From Rhodoferax antarcticus ANT.BR (GTDB lineage: Bacteria > Pseudomonadota > Gammaproteobacteria > Burkholderiales > Burkholderiaceae_C): 64,000 nt of DNA. The stretch spans positions 869,496 to 933,495 of the forward strand of contig NZ_MSYM01000013.1 in the NCBI RefSeq assembly GCF_001938565.1, written 5' to 3'. The stretch's first letter is position 1, and each line of letters opens with the position of its first letter. The position numbers and the translations under genes were made by a program. This document shows, piece by piece, positions 9,606-17,982 of this stretch. A model generated the notes under the pieces. That model was given only the letters and a program-made list of their open reading frames with translations. It was not told the origin of the DNA and did not search any database.

Positions 9606-11015
9606 ATGAATACACCGCACGAACAGGCCGAGCGTCTTTTTGCCCAAAGCAGCAGCGCGCTCCAGGCCAGCCAATTTCATACCGCCGAAGTCTTGTTGAT
9701 GGATGCGCTGCAACTGGAGCCCGATCTGGCGCAAGCGCACGCCAACCTGGCCTGGTTGCTGGACCGGCGTGGCAGCATGAGCGAAGCAGTGCGCCACTAC
9801 CAGTTGGCTGTCGAACTGCAACCCGACAACGCGCGCATCCACCTGAACTTTGGTGCCACGCTGGCTGAGCTCAAGTTGTTTCATGCCGCTGAGGCAGCCT
9901 ACCAAAAAGCCCTGCAGGTTGACCCCACGCTGCCGGGCACCTGGTGCAACCTGGGTGCCTTGCAAGCGCAAAATTTCCGCGACGACGAGGCCGAAACCAG
10001 CTTGCGCAAGGCGCTGGCGCTTGATCCAGAGCATCAAGGTGCGCACGACAACCTGGCCAGCCTGCTGCTGCGCAAGGGCCAATACCGCGAGGGTTGGTAT
10101 CACCTTGAGTTTCGCGACTGGTACCACCCTGCCGAGGAGCGCCTGCGCTGCGGGCGCTGGCGCGGGCAGTCGCTGCGCGACCGGGCGGTGCTGGCGATGT
10201 GTGAGGGGGGTTTTGCCGACATGGTCCAGTTTTGCCGCTACGTCACCGTGCTGCGCGAGCAGGGCGCGGCGCAAGTGGACGTACTTAGCCACCCCGATAT
10301 GAAACCGCTGTTGCAAAGCCTGGACGGCGTGGGCGATGTCTTTGGTTTTGGCGACGATATCGCCAGCAGCGACTGGGACTATTGGGTGCCGGTGCTGAGC
10401 CTGCCGCACTATGTCGGCACGCATCTTGACAACATTCCCGCCAAACTGCCGTATTTGCAAGCACCGGCAGACAGGCAGACCTTTTGGCGCCAAGAAATCA
10501 ACCAGGTTGCCCCGCGCCCGGGGCTGCGCGTGGGGCTGATGTGGCGCGGCAACCCGGCGTTTGAGAACGAAGCCCAGTGGTCGCTGTCCAGTTTGAAAAT
10601 ACTGGCACCCCTTTGGGAGGTGCCCGGCGTTAAGTTTCTCAGCCTGCAAAAAGGCCGGGGTGAATATGAGGCGGCTCACTTGCAGGCGAGCCAACCTATG
10701 GCGAACCTGGCACCTAGCCTGGAGACCTTCTCCGACATGGCCGCAGCCATCGGGCAACTCGATCTGGTGATCTGCATCGACTCGGCAGTGGCCCATCTGG
10801 CAGCTGCGCTGGGCAAACCCTGCTGGTTGCTGCTGCCGTCTTTCTCTACCGATTGGCGCTGGCTCGAAGGCCGCGCCGACTCGCCCTGGTACCCCGGGGT
10901 GATGCAGCTGTGGCGCCAGCCAAGCGGTAACGATTGGTCGGCGGTGGTGCTGCAGGTACGCGATGCGTTGCACGCCTTGGGTACCGAAACGCCACACTCA
11001 ACATATCAAAAATAA
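9606..11015 (+). CDS. TPR protein with glycosyltransferase-9-like C-terminal half
   Basis: About 469 residues. The first half holds four to five tetratricopeptide repeats (for example A-x-ANLAWLLDRRG, A-R-IHLNFGATLAELK, LPGTWCNLGALQAQN). The second half resembles the C-terminus of GT-B fold heptosyltransferase-like proteins, with LRVGLMWRGNPAFENE and DLVICIDSAVAHLAAALGKPCWLLLP. Such TPR-GT9 proteins are common in betaproteobacteria and are often called only tetratricopeptide repeat protein; the substrate is unknown. I chose ATG 9606 because the TPR homology starts at once after it. The stop codon lies inside dispersed repeat copy 4. No obvious operon partner. Confidence 0.75.
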   Translation: MNTPHEQAERLFAQSSSALQASQFHTAEVLLMDALQLEPDLAQAHANLAWLLDRRGSMSEAVRHYQLAVELQPDNARIHLNFGATLAELKLFHAAEAAYQKALQVDPTLPGTWCNLGALQAQNFRDDEAETSLRKALALDPEHQGAHDNLASLLLRKGQYREGWYHLEFRDWYHPAEERLRCGRWRGQSLRDRAVLAMCEGGFADMVQFCRYVTVLREQGAAQVDVLSHPDMKPLLQSLDGVGDVFGFGDDIASSDWDYWVPVLSLPHYVGTHLDNIPAKLPYLQAPADRQTFWRQEINQVAPRPGLRVGLMWRGNPAFENEAQWSLSSLKILAPLWEVPGVKFLSLQKGRGEYEAAHLQASQPMANLAPSLETFSDMAAAIGQLDLVICIDSAVAHLAAALGKPCWLLLPSFSTDWRWLEGRADSPWYPGVMQLWRQPSGNDWSAVVLQVRDALHALGTETPHSTYQK

Positions 11016-11061
11016 GAGCTACCAGCGCTTATTCCATAAGGGCTAGAGGCCGATTTGATAT
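11003..11061 (+). repeat. Dispersed hairpin repeat, copy 4 (best-preserved copy)
   Basis: Plus orientation, with perfect terminal inverted repeats ATATCAAA (11003-11010) and TTTGATAT (11054-11061). Inside is a second stem, AGCGCTTAT against ATAAGGGCT with one mismatch. It supplies the stop codon of the upstream TPR gene. Confidence 0.9.
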
Positions 11062-11561
11062 AAAGTTATCGGCTGGCGATAACTTGTTTTGAACCCGGCC
11101 CGGCATTGCATGCAGCCAGCGGCCAAAGCGTGCCAGCCGGTTGCCAGATTCAATACACATACGTTTTCGTGAGCATTGATTGGTGAATAAGCAAGTTGAC
11201 ACTTCGAGTTAAAAAAATAGGCTTCAGCCTGCTTTTTTGAAGTGTCAACAAAGCGACCGTATGTTGGACGCCGTGTTGGTGGGCATCTGGCGGGAAGTCG
11301 CCATACATATGGGTTTTTTTCACCCCGCACCGTTGTGGGTAAGCCAAGCACTCAATGAGTTGTCAAAACGTGAGATTTAACGTGGGCTAGCGCACGGAAG
11401 TTGCATCTTCAAGATGGGCTAATGTCCTTTGCTCGTACGGTGCTTCTTTCTGAGATGCGCTGCCTGACCTTTGACCCGTCGAGCGCGCGTTCGGTAGTTT
11501 CTGAAAATTGGAACGCGAATTTGCAGCGAGCTCGCTTGCACTACCACTTTGGATACATTAA
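11016..11561. other. Gene-poor interval
   Basis: The 546-bp interval holds the rest of dispersed repeat copy 4 and a long AT-rich hairpin at 11195-11249. Open frames here look like chance frames with poor codon use. I see no convincing gene. Confidence 0.6.
11195..11249. repeat. Long imperfect hairpin, possible small RNA or bidirectional terminator
   Basis: Perfect 11-bp arms GTTGACACTTC (11195-11205) and GAAGTGTCAAC (11239-11249). Inside them a near-perfect stem continues through an A-run paired with a T-run and AGGC/GCCT to a TTCA loop; a 5-nt bulge (GAGTT) lies on the left arm. The A-run and T-run would let it terminate transcription on either strand. Confidence 0.6.
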
Positions 11562-11864
11562 ATGAATGACCACGATCCTGACGCAGATCTGCGCCTCATC
11601 CTACGTGCGCTGGAGCTTGATTTCGGTGTGGGCGTGGCCCCTGCTGCCGGCTTGCAGGGTGACGCGTTGCGGGCTTGGATTGCTGCGGCAGACAACGCGC
11701 TGTTTGGCTGCCAAAACTGCTGTACTCAAGCCCAACTAACCCCCCCGGTCGTTTCGGTACGAGGGGCAGAGGGCGGTGCAAGCGCATTAACCGCTGATTT
11801 TTCAGGCAATACGCAGGACAGCCGTTTCGCCTCGCGTCTATTGGGTGGTGCCCCCTACCTGTAG
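11562..11864 (+). CDS. Hypothetical protein, 100 residues
   Basis: Not recognised. The first 60 residues look protein-like (ADLRLILRALELDFGVG, then an amphipathic helix and a Cys-x-x-Cys-Cys cluster). The last 40 residues are of low quality (VSVRGAEGGASAL and following), which may mean a truncated or frameshifted 3' end. There is no strong ribosome-binding site before ATG 11562. No neighbour suggests a role. Confidence 0.35.
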   Translation: MNDHDPDADLRLILRALELDFGVGVAPAAGLQGDALRAWIAAADNALFGCQNCCTQAQLTPPVVSVRGAEGGASALTADFSGNTQDSRFASRLLGGAPYL

Positions 11865-12175
11865 CGGCTCGCGTTTGAAACCGACCGTGCTTGAAATCAG
11901 CGCATCGTCCTGCTCAGATTAACTGCACATGAGCTTGCATTCCTTGTTGGCGTGCTCCCGCTCGCCCCGTGAGAGAAGGAATTCATCTCCAAATCGTTTG
12001 ATCTGGTCGAACTCACGATGCGTACCTCACCGTGCCCACCTTCCCTTGGCACCGCACCCCGAACTCGGCCCACGGATCTCGCCACATCAGCAGCACCTCA
12101 TCAGCGTTAGACCTCGGCGTCAACCGCGAACTGCATCAGCAGATCGACCAGGACCGTCGGGGTAGCGATCAGCCA

Positions 12176-12290
12176 AATCTGAAAGTCCGCTTCGCCGACG
12201 GTCCCAAAGTCGGCACCAAGGCGATTCAGGTCGAAACCCTCAAAGGCACGGTGCAACTCGACCGTATGGCCAATGGTCGGCAGGCTTGTA
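12176..12290 (+). pseudogene. Remnant of a BON-domain (OsmY-like) protein
   Basis: Translation reads KVRFADGPKVGTKAIQVETL followed by KGTVQLDRMANGRQA. The pattern of a VET-K-G-VQL strand followed by a turn and alternating residues matches the core of BON domains, which in periplasmic OsmY-like proteins reads close to INVETFKGVVQLSGFV. No intact N-terminal signal peptide or second half is visible, so I read it as a decayed fragment. The 583-bp stretch between 11865 and 12447 holds nothing else that I can support. Confidence 0.4.
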
Positions 12291-12447
12291 TAAGACTTGT
12301 CCTACACCAATCCAAGACCTTCCCCGTTAACATCCAGATGCACATTGAGTTAAGGTCTAACTGTCTCCCAGCGCCATCCTGCGCAACGTTTTCAACAGGC
12401 CTCTGAGGCCTGTAATTACATCGGCCTGCCCAGCCACTTTCGCCACC

Positions 12448-12825
12448 ATGCCTACGCTGAGAACCTTTATCGTCGAAGACAACCCTGTCATTCTCACCAA
12501 CCTGATCGCTACGCTGGAAGAGTTATCGGATGTCCGTGTTGTGGGCTCGGTAGGCAGCGAACGCGAGGCTGTGAGAGAGCTGCAACAACACGGTGGCGAG
12601 GTCGATCTGGTGATCGTGGACGTCTTATTGGCCCCGGGCAGTGGGCTGGGCGTGCTGCGTAGCGCTCAAGACTTGAAGCTGCCTGTGCGCCGGGTTGTGC
12701 TCAGCAACTACGCTACCCCCGAGATGCGCCGACGCTGCCTGGACCTGGGTGCCGAACGGGTGTTCGACAAATCCAGCGAGATTGAAGAACTCATCGCCTA
12801 CTGCGATGCGGCAGCAGCAGCCTGA
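12448..12825 (+). CDS. Single-domain response regulator
   Basis: 125 residues forming one CheY-like receiver domain and no output domain. Acidic pocket Glu10-Asp11, phospho-acceptor Asp58 (LVIVDVLL), Ser86 (VVLSNYA) and Lys108 (VFDKSSE) are all in place. Such stand-alone receivers act by protein contact in phosphorelays or motility control. The histidine kinase 400 bp downstream on the same strand is a plausible partner, but the spacing is too large to assume one transcript. Confidence 0.88.
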   Translation: MPTLRTFIVEDNPVILTNLIATLEELSDVRVVGSVGSEREAVRELQQHGGEVDLVIVDVLLAPGSGLGVLRSAQDLKLPVRRVVLSNYATPEMRRRCLDLGAERVFDKSSEIEELIAYCDAAAAA

Positions 12826-13226
12826 GGCGCGGACAAGAACCCAGCGCTGGGAATTGGGGCATGAGAGCGTGCGCACACCGGTCATGTGCCCCGCGGTGGT
12901 CAGAAAACACCGGATTGAGCGGAAGTAGTAACAGGGTTTCGGGTTGACTCCGATCGAAATCTCACTATCCGAAACTCAATGGGCTGATACACGACTTCAG
13001 TTTGCGTTGTGCAGACCATCCTTAACTTTGTGGAAAAGCGGTCCGGATCACTGGCATGGCAGTTTCAACGAACGCCCTGCCGCCGATGGCGCAAAAGGAC
13101 AAACGGCACCTTTGTTGAACTTTGATCCTTAAGCCATGTTGTCTAAGGTATCCTTCAAGCGATTGCTTTTCATTTTTTTCGCCCGTTGGCATCCCGCATC
13201 TGAATCGCCTCACTGAAAGATATCTT
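12826..13226. other. Intergenic stretch before the histidine kinase
   Basis: About 400 bp without a convincing gene. It is AT-richer toward 13140-13200, where a promoter for the kinase could lie, but no clear sigma-70 pair or repeat is seen. Confidence 0.5.
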
Positions 13227-14387
13227 ATGCGCCTATCGAAATTCATATTGGCCAATATGGAAGCCATCCTGCAGGAATGGGAAGACTTTGCCAAGACTGT
13301 CCACGCGACCGTTCATCGCATGACAACCAGAGAACTGCGTGACCATGCCGAAGCAATGCTGAAGTTCGTTGCCGCTGACCTCGATACTTATCAGGCACGG
13401 CAAGAGAGCATCGACAAATCTCAGGGCCTTGCCCCTGAAGCGCCCGAGGATACCGCCGCAGAGATCCACGCCGTCGATCGCATCTCGTCCGGGTTCACCA
13501 TCGAAGAGTTGACTGCGGAGTACCGGGCCCTGCGTGCGAGCGTACTGAGACTCTGGCTAGACGACATCAAGAACATTTCCGGAGGTGAGATCAAAGACAT
13601 GGTCAGGTTCAATGAAGCCATTGACCAGTCACTGGCCGAATCGGTCGCGCGTTATTCAGAGATGCATCGTGACTCGCAAAATCTGTTCATGGCCATTCTC
13701 GGCCATGACGTGCGCTCGCCGCTCGGAGCCATCAGCGTAGGTGCCCAGATACTGTCGGGCAACGCCAATCTGACACCCAATGCGGTCAAGACGGCTTCAC
13801 TCATCGTCGATAGCAGTCATCGCGTAGCCGAAATCGTGTCAGACTTGCTCGACTTTTCGACAAGCCATCTTGGTGACGGCATCCCGGTCAAAACGTCATT
13901 GATGGATTTTGGGCTTGTCTGCACCAACATCGTCGAGGAGATGCGCTTAATTCATCCTGATCGGCTGATCAAACTGGAAATTGCGGGCGACATGGAGGTG
14001 ATATGGGACCGCTCGCGCATCAGTCAGGCGTTCGGTAATCTGATCACTAACGCGATTGATCACGGCACTGGTGAGGATCCTGTCGTTGTCACTGTTCGGG
14101 AGCAGAGCCATGACCAGATCGCCTGGACGATCCAAAATGCGGGTGAAGTGATTTCGTCCGCCAAACTGAGAACGATTTTCGACCCGGCCAAGCGGTTTGC
14201 CCTACGCCCGGCGAGCGAGCGCAGGCTAAGCGACAAGATTAACTTGGGACTAGGCCTCTACATCACCCGTTCGATCGTTGTCGCGCATGGCGGGCGAATC
14301 GACATTACCTCCACCAAGGACGACGGGACGCTCTTCACGATCCGCTTGCCGCGCAATGGAAAGTGCATCAACGCGAACACCAGATAA
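13227..14387 (+). CDS. Histidine kinase with RsbRD-type N-terminal sensor domain
   Basis: 386 residues from ATG 13227. Residues 1 to about 140 match the RsbRD N-terminal domain pattern (ILQEWEDFAKTV, LRDHAEAMLKFVAADL, SSGFTIEELTAEYRALRASV), a globin-like sensor fold known from stressosome-type regulators. A HisKA domain follows with FMAILGHDVRSPLGAI (His near residue 160). Then comes a HATPase domain with NLITNAIDHG (N box), a reduced G1 region and NLGLGLYITRSIVVAHGG (G2). No membrane segments, so it is cytoplasmic. The start was chosen because the sensor domain begins there. It probably signals to the receiver at 12448-12825 or to an unlinked regulator. Confidence 0.85.
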   Translation: MRLSKFILANMEAILQEWEDFAKTVHATVHRMTTRELRDHAEAMLKFVAADLDTYQARQESIDKSQGLAPEAPEDTAAEIHAVDRISSGFTIEELTAEYRALRASVLRLWLDDIKNISGGEIKDMVRFNEAIDQSLAESVARYSEMHRDSQNLFMAILGHDVRSPLGAISVGAQILSGNANLTPNAVKTASLIVDSSHRVAEIVSDLLDFSTSHLGDGIPVKTSLMDFGLVCTNIVEEMRLIHPDRLIKLEIAGDMEVIWDRSRISQAFGNLITNAIDHGTGEDPVVVTVREQSHDQIAWTIQNAGEVISSAKLRTIFDPAKRFALRPASERRLSDKINLGLGLYITRSIVVAHGGRIDITSTKDDGTLFTIRLPRNGKCINANTR

Positions 14388-14486
14388 CTGAAGGACCAAA
14401 TCCTTTGAGGTGTATAGCGAGGATTCGCCGCAGCCACGAATTGAAAAAACGACTACCGCTGGCACTGTGAGCGCGTTCGACACTCA

Positions 14487-15831
14487 CTAGGCCCCGGATT
14501 GCCTTCGCGCTTTTTTGTCCCTATTTTCCAGCGTTTCTTGCACGGCCAGCACCAGGGTTTGGGCAGTGGCGGGCGTGATGCGCGCTGCGTCGTAACCCAC
14601 ATTCAGTCGCAGACAGCCGTTGTATGGGCTTGCAGCGGTGAACAACGTCTGGTAAGGCATGGGGCACAGCGCAAACGAGATGGTCTGCACCGCAGGGTCG
14701 TCTGCCACCGGGCTCACTGTGCCAATGTTGCTGATCATGGTGTTGGGCAAAGAGGCCAGTGCTTTTTTGCGAAACGCCTCCATGGCTTGCGCCGGCACGG
14801 GCGAGCCGTCCAGCCCATGCAGGCGATAGAGCAGGTGCCCCTCGCCACGCGCGATTTGTGTGCGGGTCTGGGTAATGATCTCACGCGCCAGCGCCCACAG
14901 GTCGGCGTCTGGGTCAACTTGAAAGGTGCCTGAGATCAGCGAGGTAAAAAACCCGGTGGGGCTGGTGGGTGGCGTGCCCTGCAGATGCGGGCGCAGATCC
15001 ACCGGGCAAGACAGGAAAAAAGCGGCGCTCTGATCGGTCTGTTGCAGCCTGTACTGCGCCAGCAACTGCGCCGCGCACAACACACCGTGCACGGTGGTGC
15101 CGTGGGCACGGGTTTGCGCCAGCAGGTGTTGGCTGGCATCGGCACTGAGCTGCAGGCGGATCAGCCGGGGCTTGCGCTGCGTAGCGTTGGTCGCCAGCCA
15201 GGGGATGACGGGCAGCGTACCGTGGCGGCGGTAGTCAGCGATCAGGGTGGTACGCAGCTGTTTTGCCGCAGCCATTGCCGTTTCCGTTTCCGTTTCCGTT
15301 TCCGCTGTGGCTGATATTCTGGTTCTGGTTCTGGTTCTAGTTGGGGTTGGGGTTGGGGTTGCCGCTGGCGATCAGGCTGAGCTGGTGGCGCAAGATGTCG
15401 GTGCCAGAACGACCATCCGCAATGGAATGGTGAAAAGTCAGCGCCAGCACGCAAGATGGGGCTGCGCTCGCAGGGGCATCCGCCGTTGCAACCTCGATGT
15501 ACACGCAGCGCATCAGCGGGGCGGTGCCCGGCGCGAACGGGCTGGAGAGTTCATGCTCAATCAGGCCCGGCCAGTGCTCAGCACTGCTCTGGTGGCAATG
15601 CAGCTCGATTAATGCGCCCGGTGCGGGCTCAAAACGCAGGCCGTTTTCCTGCGTCCAGCTGGTCTGGGTTTGCAGCAGGGCGTGCTCCTGTTGCACCGTT
15701 TTCAGCGCGCGGCGGATGCGCTCGGGCGCCAGCGCGGCGGTGCGCTCGGCCAGCACCACAAAGTTCATGCACGACACGTGGTCACAGAGGAAGAAAAACG
15801 CTTCACCGGGGTCGAGAGGGCGAGAAAACAC
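14487..15831 (-). pseudogene. Condensation/PapA-like acyltransferase split by a frameshift at tandem hexamers
   Basis: The N-terminal part (15831 to 15337) carries the acyltransferase motif HHSIADG (HHxxxDG), the catalytic site of the condensation/WS-DGAT/PapA superfamily. The C-terminal part (15275 to 14487) carries the matching second half (SCPVDLRPHLQG, ISNIGTVSPV, NVGYDAARITPATAQ). The two lie in frames offset by one base. The first frame ends at a TAG inside three consecutive hexamer blocks, while the second frame is open back through the same blocks. One single-base indel would restore one protein of about 450 residues. The likely role is transfer of an acyl group to an alcohol or amine in lipid or secondary metabolism. 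Either a pseudogene or a sequencing slip in the repeat. Confidence 0.7.
15278..15361. repeat. Three adjacent hexanucleotide arrays in the acyltransferase
   Basis: Blocks of TTTCCG, then GGTTCT, then GGGGTT units (plus strand), three to four copies each. On the coding strand they give dipeptide repeats in either of two open frames. Unit gain or loss alone cannot repair the frameshift, because six is a multiple of three. Confidence 0.9.
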
Positions 15832-15837
15832 AGCGTA

Positions 15838-15903
15838 AATCTTATATTGAAAAAAGGCCTTCAGCCCTTATAAATAAAGGGGTGAGTGCTATATTTTATT
15901 TAG
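15838..15903 (-). repeat. Dispersed hairpin repeat, copy 5
   Basis: Diverged minus-orientation copy (CTTCAGCCCTTATAAATAAA) directly upstream of the acyltransferase start, so it sits in that gene's leader. Confidence 0.6.
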
Positions 15904-16025
15904 TAAACACATCAGACGACGGCTTTCGACTTGGTTGGCACGAGTTGGCAGGTTCTGTTAGCTTACGCTGTCCGGATGTGCCAAAGGCCACTGGCAACCA
16001 CCCAGCGAACGGTTCATAAAAGGTG

Positions 16026-17513
16026 TCAATTCACCAGCACAGCGCCTGCGGTGCGGTGGGTGGCGGTGTCCACCAGCACCAAAGAGCCCAGCACCCGCGA
16101 CTGCGCAAACGCCAAGGCGGCAATCGGCTCCTGCAGCAGCAGCTCGATGTGACCAATGCTGTTGGCGGGCAAGGTGTCGGCGTTTTCCTCAAGCAGCGTG
16201 TTGATTTGCAGTCGGTGCACCACCCGCTTGATACGCGCCTTGACCCAGCGGTGCCCGTGCAGCGCCCAGTAAACCCGCCCAGCCACCAGCGGCTCATCGT
16301 CCATCCAGGCCACGGTGGCGCTGATCTCGCGGCTGGGCGGCAGGCTGGTGGCAGTTGGGGTGTCGCCGAAATCTTCATCAGAAGTGATAGCTGCTAGCGC
16401 AGGCGGGATAAGGGCTAGAAGCCAATCGCCGCGTGATACATCGACTTCACGGTCAAGCACCACACCGGCGCTGTGCCCGGCCTGCACCGCACCAGGTTGG
16501 CGCGTGGTGCCCAGCACTTGGGCAACGGTCGCGGTCTGACCGCTGGGCAGTACTTTGACCTGTTGGCCGACTTGCGCCACACCGCCCGCCACGCGGCCCC
16601 AGAAAATGCGGCGGCCCTGGGAGCTGTCGGCAGAGCTGCCGAACTTTTGCACCCCCTCGGGGGGCAGCGCGGTACGCGCAGCGACCAGCGTGGGGGCTGG
16701 TTTCTCAACCCATTGCACCGGGAACGCAAACGCCAGGGCGGTGTCGGCCGGGGTCACTGGCAGCAGTTCCAGAATATCGAGCAGGCTGGGGCCGGTGTAG
16801 CCGCACCAGCCCTCTGCCGCATCGACGACGTTGTGGCCTTTCAAGGCTGAAATCGCAACGATGGTGGCGACTTCGATGCCAGCCTCCAGCGCAAAGGCTT
16901 CCAATGCGCCGCGAATGTGGTTAAACGCTCGGGTGGCTTGGCCAGCGGTTTGCGGCTTGGCCGGGTCTTCCAGCGCGTCGAGCTTGTTGATGGCAAACAC
17001 GATGCTGGGCACGCGCAGCAGGTGGCACAGCAGGGCGTGGCGGCGGGTTTGCGGCAGCAGGCCGTGGCCTTGGTCGCTGGGTGGCGGCACGGTGTCTGGG
17101 GCAGTGGCCCAGGGCAGTTTGGTGGCGTCCACCAGCACCACGGCGGCGTCGGCATTGCTGGCGGCGGTGACCATGTTGCGGGTGTATTGCTCGTGGCCGG
17201 GCGCGTCGCCAATGATGAATTTGCGCTGCGCCGTGTTGAAGTATCGGTAAGCCACGTCGATGGTGATGCCTTGTTCACGCTCGGCGCTGAGGCCGTCGGT
17301 GAATTGGGCCAGGTCAGCTTCGCCGCTTTTGGAGACGTTGGCAAGCTGGTCTTGCAGCACGCTTTTGCTGTCGAGCAGCAGCCGGCCGATCAAGGTGCTT
17401 TTGCCGTCATCGACGCTGCCGCAGGTGATGAATTTGAGGGCTGATTGATGGTCAAATTGGCCTGTAGCCCTTGTGCTTATTGCGCTGGTAGCTATTTTAT
17501 TTGTAGCATTCAT
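16026..17513 (-). CDS. cysN: Sulfate adenylyltransferase, GTPase subunit
   Basis: CysN is the EF-Tu-like GTPase that drives CysD in making adenosine 5'-phosphosulfate from sulfate and ATP. 495 residues. G motifs: GSVDDGKST (about 33-41), DAPGHEQY, and NKLD, followed by beta-barrel domains. Two dispersed hairpin repeats lie inside the frame. One supplies nearly the whole N-terminal extension after the start (NKIATSAISTRATGQF), before family homology begins at QSALKFITCGSVDDGKS. The other (16385-16430) lies in the second barrel. The gene follows cysD on the same strand after a 469-bp gap, unusual for this pair. Confidence 0.93.
   Translation of the reverse strand: MNATNKIATSAISTRATGQFDHQSALKFITCGSVDDGKSTLIGRLLLDSKSVLQDQLANVSKSGEADLAQFTDGLSAEREQGITIDVAYRYFNTAQRKFIIGDAPGHEQYTRNMVTAASNADAAVVLVDATKLPWATAPDTVPPPSDQGHGLLPQTRRHALLCHLLRVPSIVFAINKLDALEDPAKPQTAGQATRAFNHIRGALEAFALEAGIEVATIVAISALKGHNVVDAAEGWCGYTGPSLLDILELLPVTPADTALAFAFPVQWVEKPAPTLVAARTALPPEGVQKFGSSADSSQGRRIFWGRVAGGVAQVGQQVKVLPSGQTATVAQVLGTTRQPGAVQAGHSAGVVLDREVDVSRGDWLLALIPPALAAITSDEDFGDTPTATSLPPSREISATVAWMDDEPLVAGRVYWALHGHRWVKARIKRVVHRLQINTLLEENADTLPANSIGHIELLLQEPIAALAFAQSRVLGSLVLVDTATHRTAGAVLVN
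16385..16430 (+). repeat. Dispersed hairpin repeat, copy 6 (inside cysN)
   Basis: Plus-orientation copy (ATAGCTGCTAGCGC, GGGATAAGGGCTAGAAG), read through in frame in the second domain of CysN (WLLALIPPALAAIT). Confidence 0.75.
17453..17503 (-). repeat. Dispersed hairpin repeat, copy 7 (N-terminus of cysN)
   Basis: Minus-orientation copy (GGCCTGTAGCCCTTGTGCTT, GCTGGTAGCTATTTTATT). It begins just inside the ATG of cysN and is translated as the N-terminal extension. Confidence 0.8.
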
Positions 17514-17982
17514 GGTGTTTTGTCTGGTTTTCGTCAGGGATGGGTTGCTTGGTTTGGCTTGAAATACCTGCTTGTGAGGCGTCTGTGGCTTTAACCCGCA
17601 GCGCGCATTGGGTGTCTAACTCCGCGGATGTCCCCCGTCCCTGCGGTCCTGCGCCTTGATTTGGCAAAACCCCAAGTCCACGGCTGCGTCAGACACCCAA
17701 CGCACGCTGCTAGGCGCTGTGGGGGTCGTACAACTGGCTGCAGTTAAGGGCCGAGTCTTAATCGCTGTCGTAGGTCTGTTTTGTTTTACCGAGTTGATCA
17801 TCAACGCGAGGCGTGGTGATTGGGGCATGTGACCGGGCTTTGGGGTGAAAGGCGCGCGCCCACAGCCGGTGGCCAACCGAAGCCCATGTTTCGCGTGTGA
17901 TTTCACCCTAAAACCGCATGCACATGACCCAGTCGCCGCGCCGGGTTCAAAGCGATGCCGTGGTCTCCAAGCGCTAAGGCCA
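17514..17982. other. 469-bp gap between cysD and cysN
   Basis: A long open frame crosses this gap on the minus strand (from 18038) but overlaps the cysD end and has no recognisable domain. From memory, similar sequence with GACGGGGGACATCC and the nearby text recurs in Comamonadaceae genomes, so it may be an interspersed element; I cannot verify this here. A cysN promoter could lie near 17520-17600, but none is clear. Confidence 0.35.
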
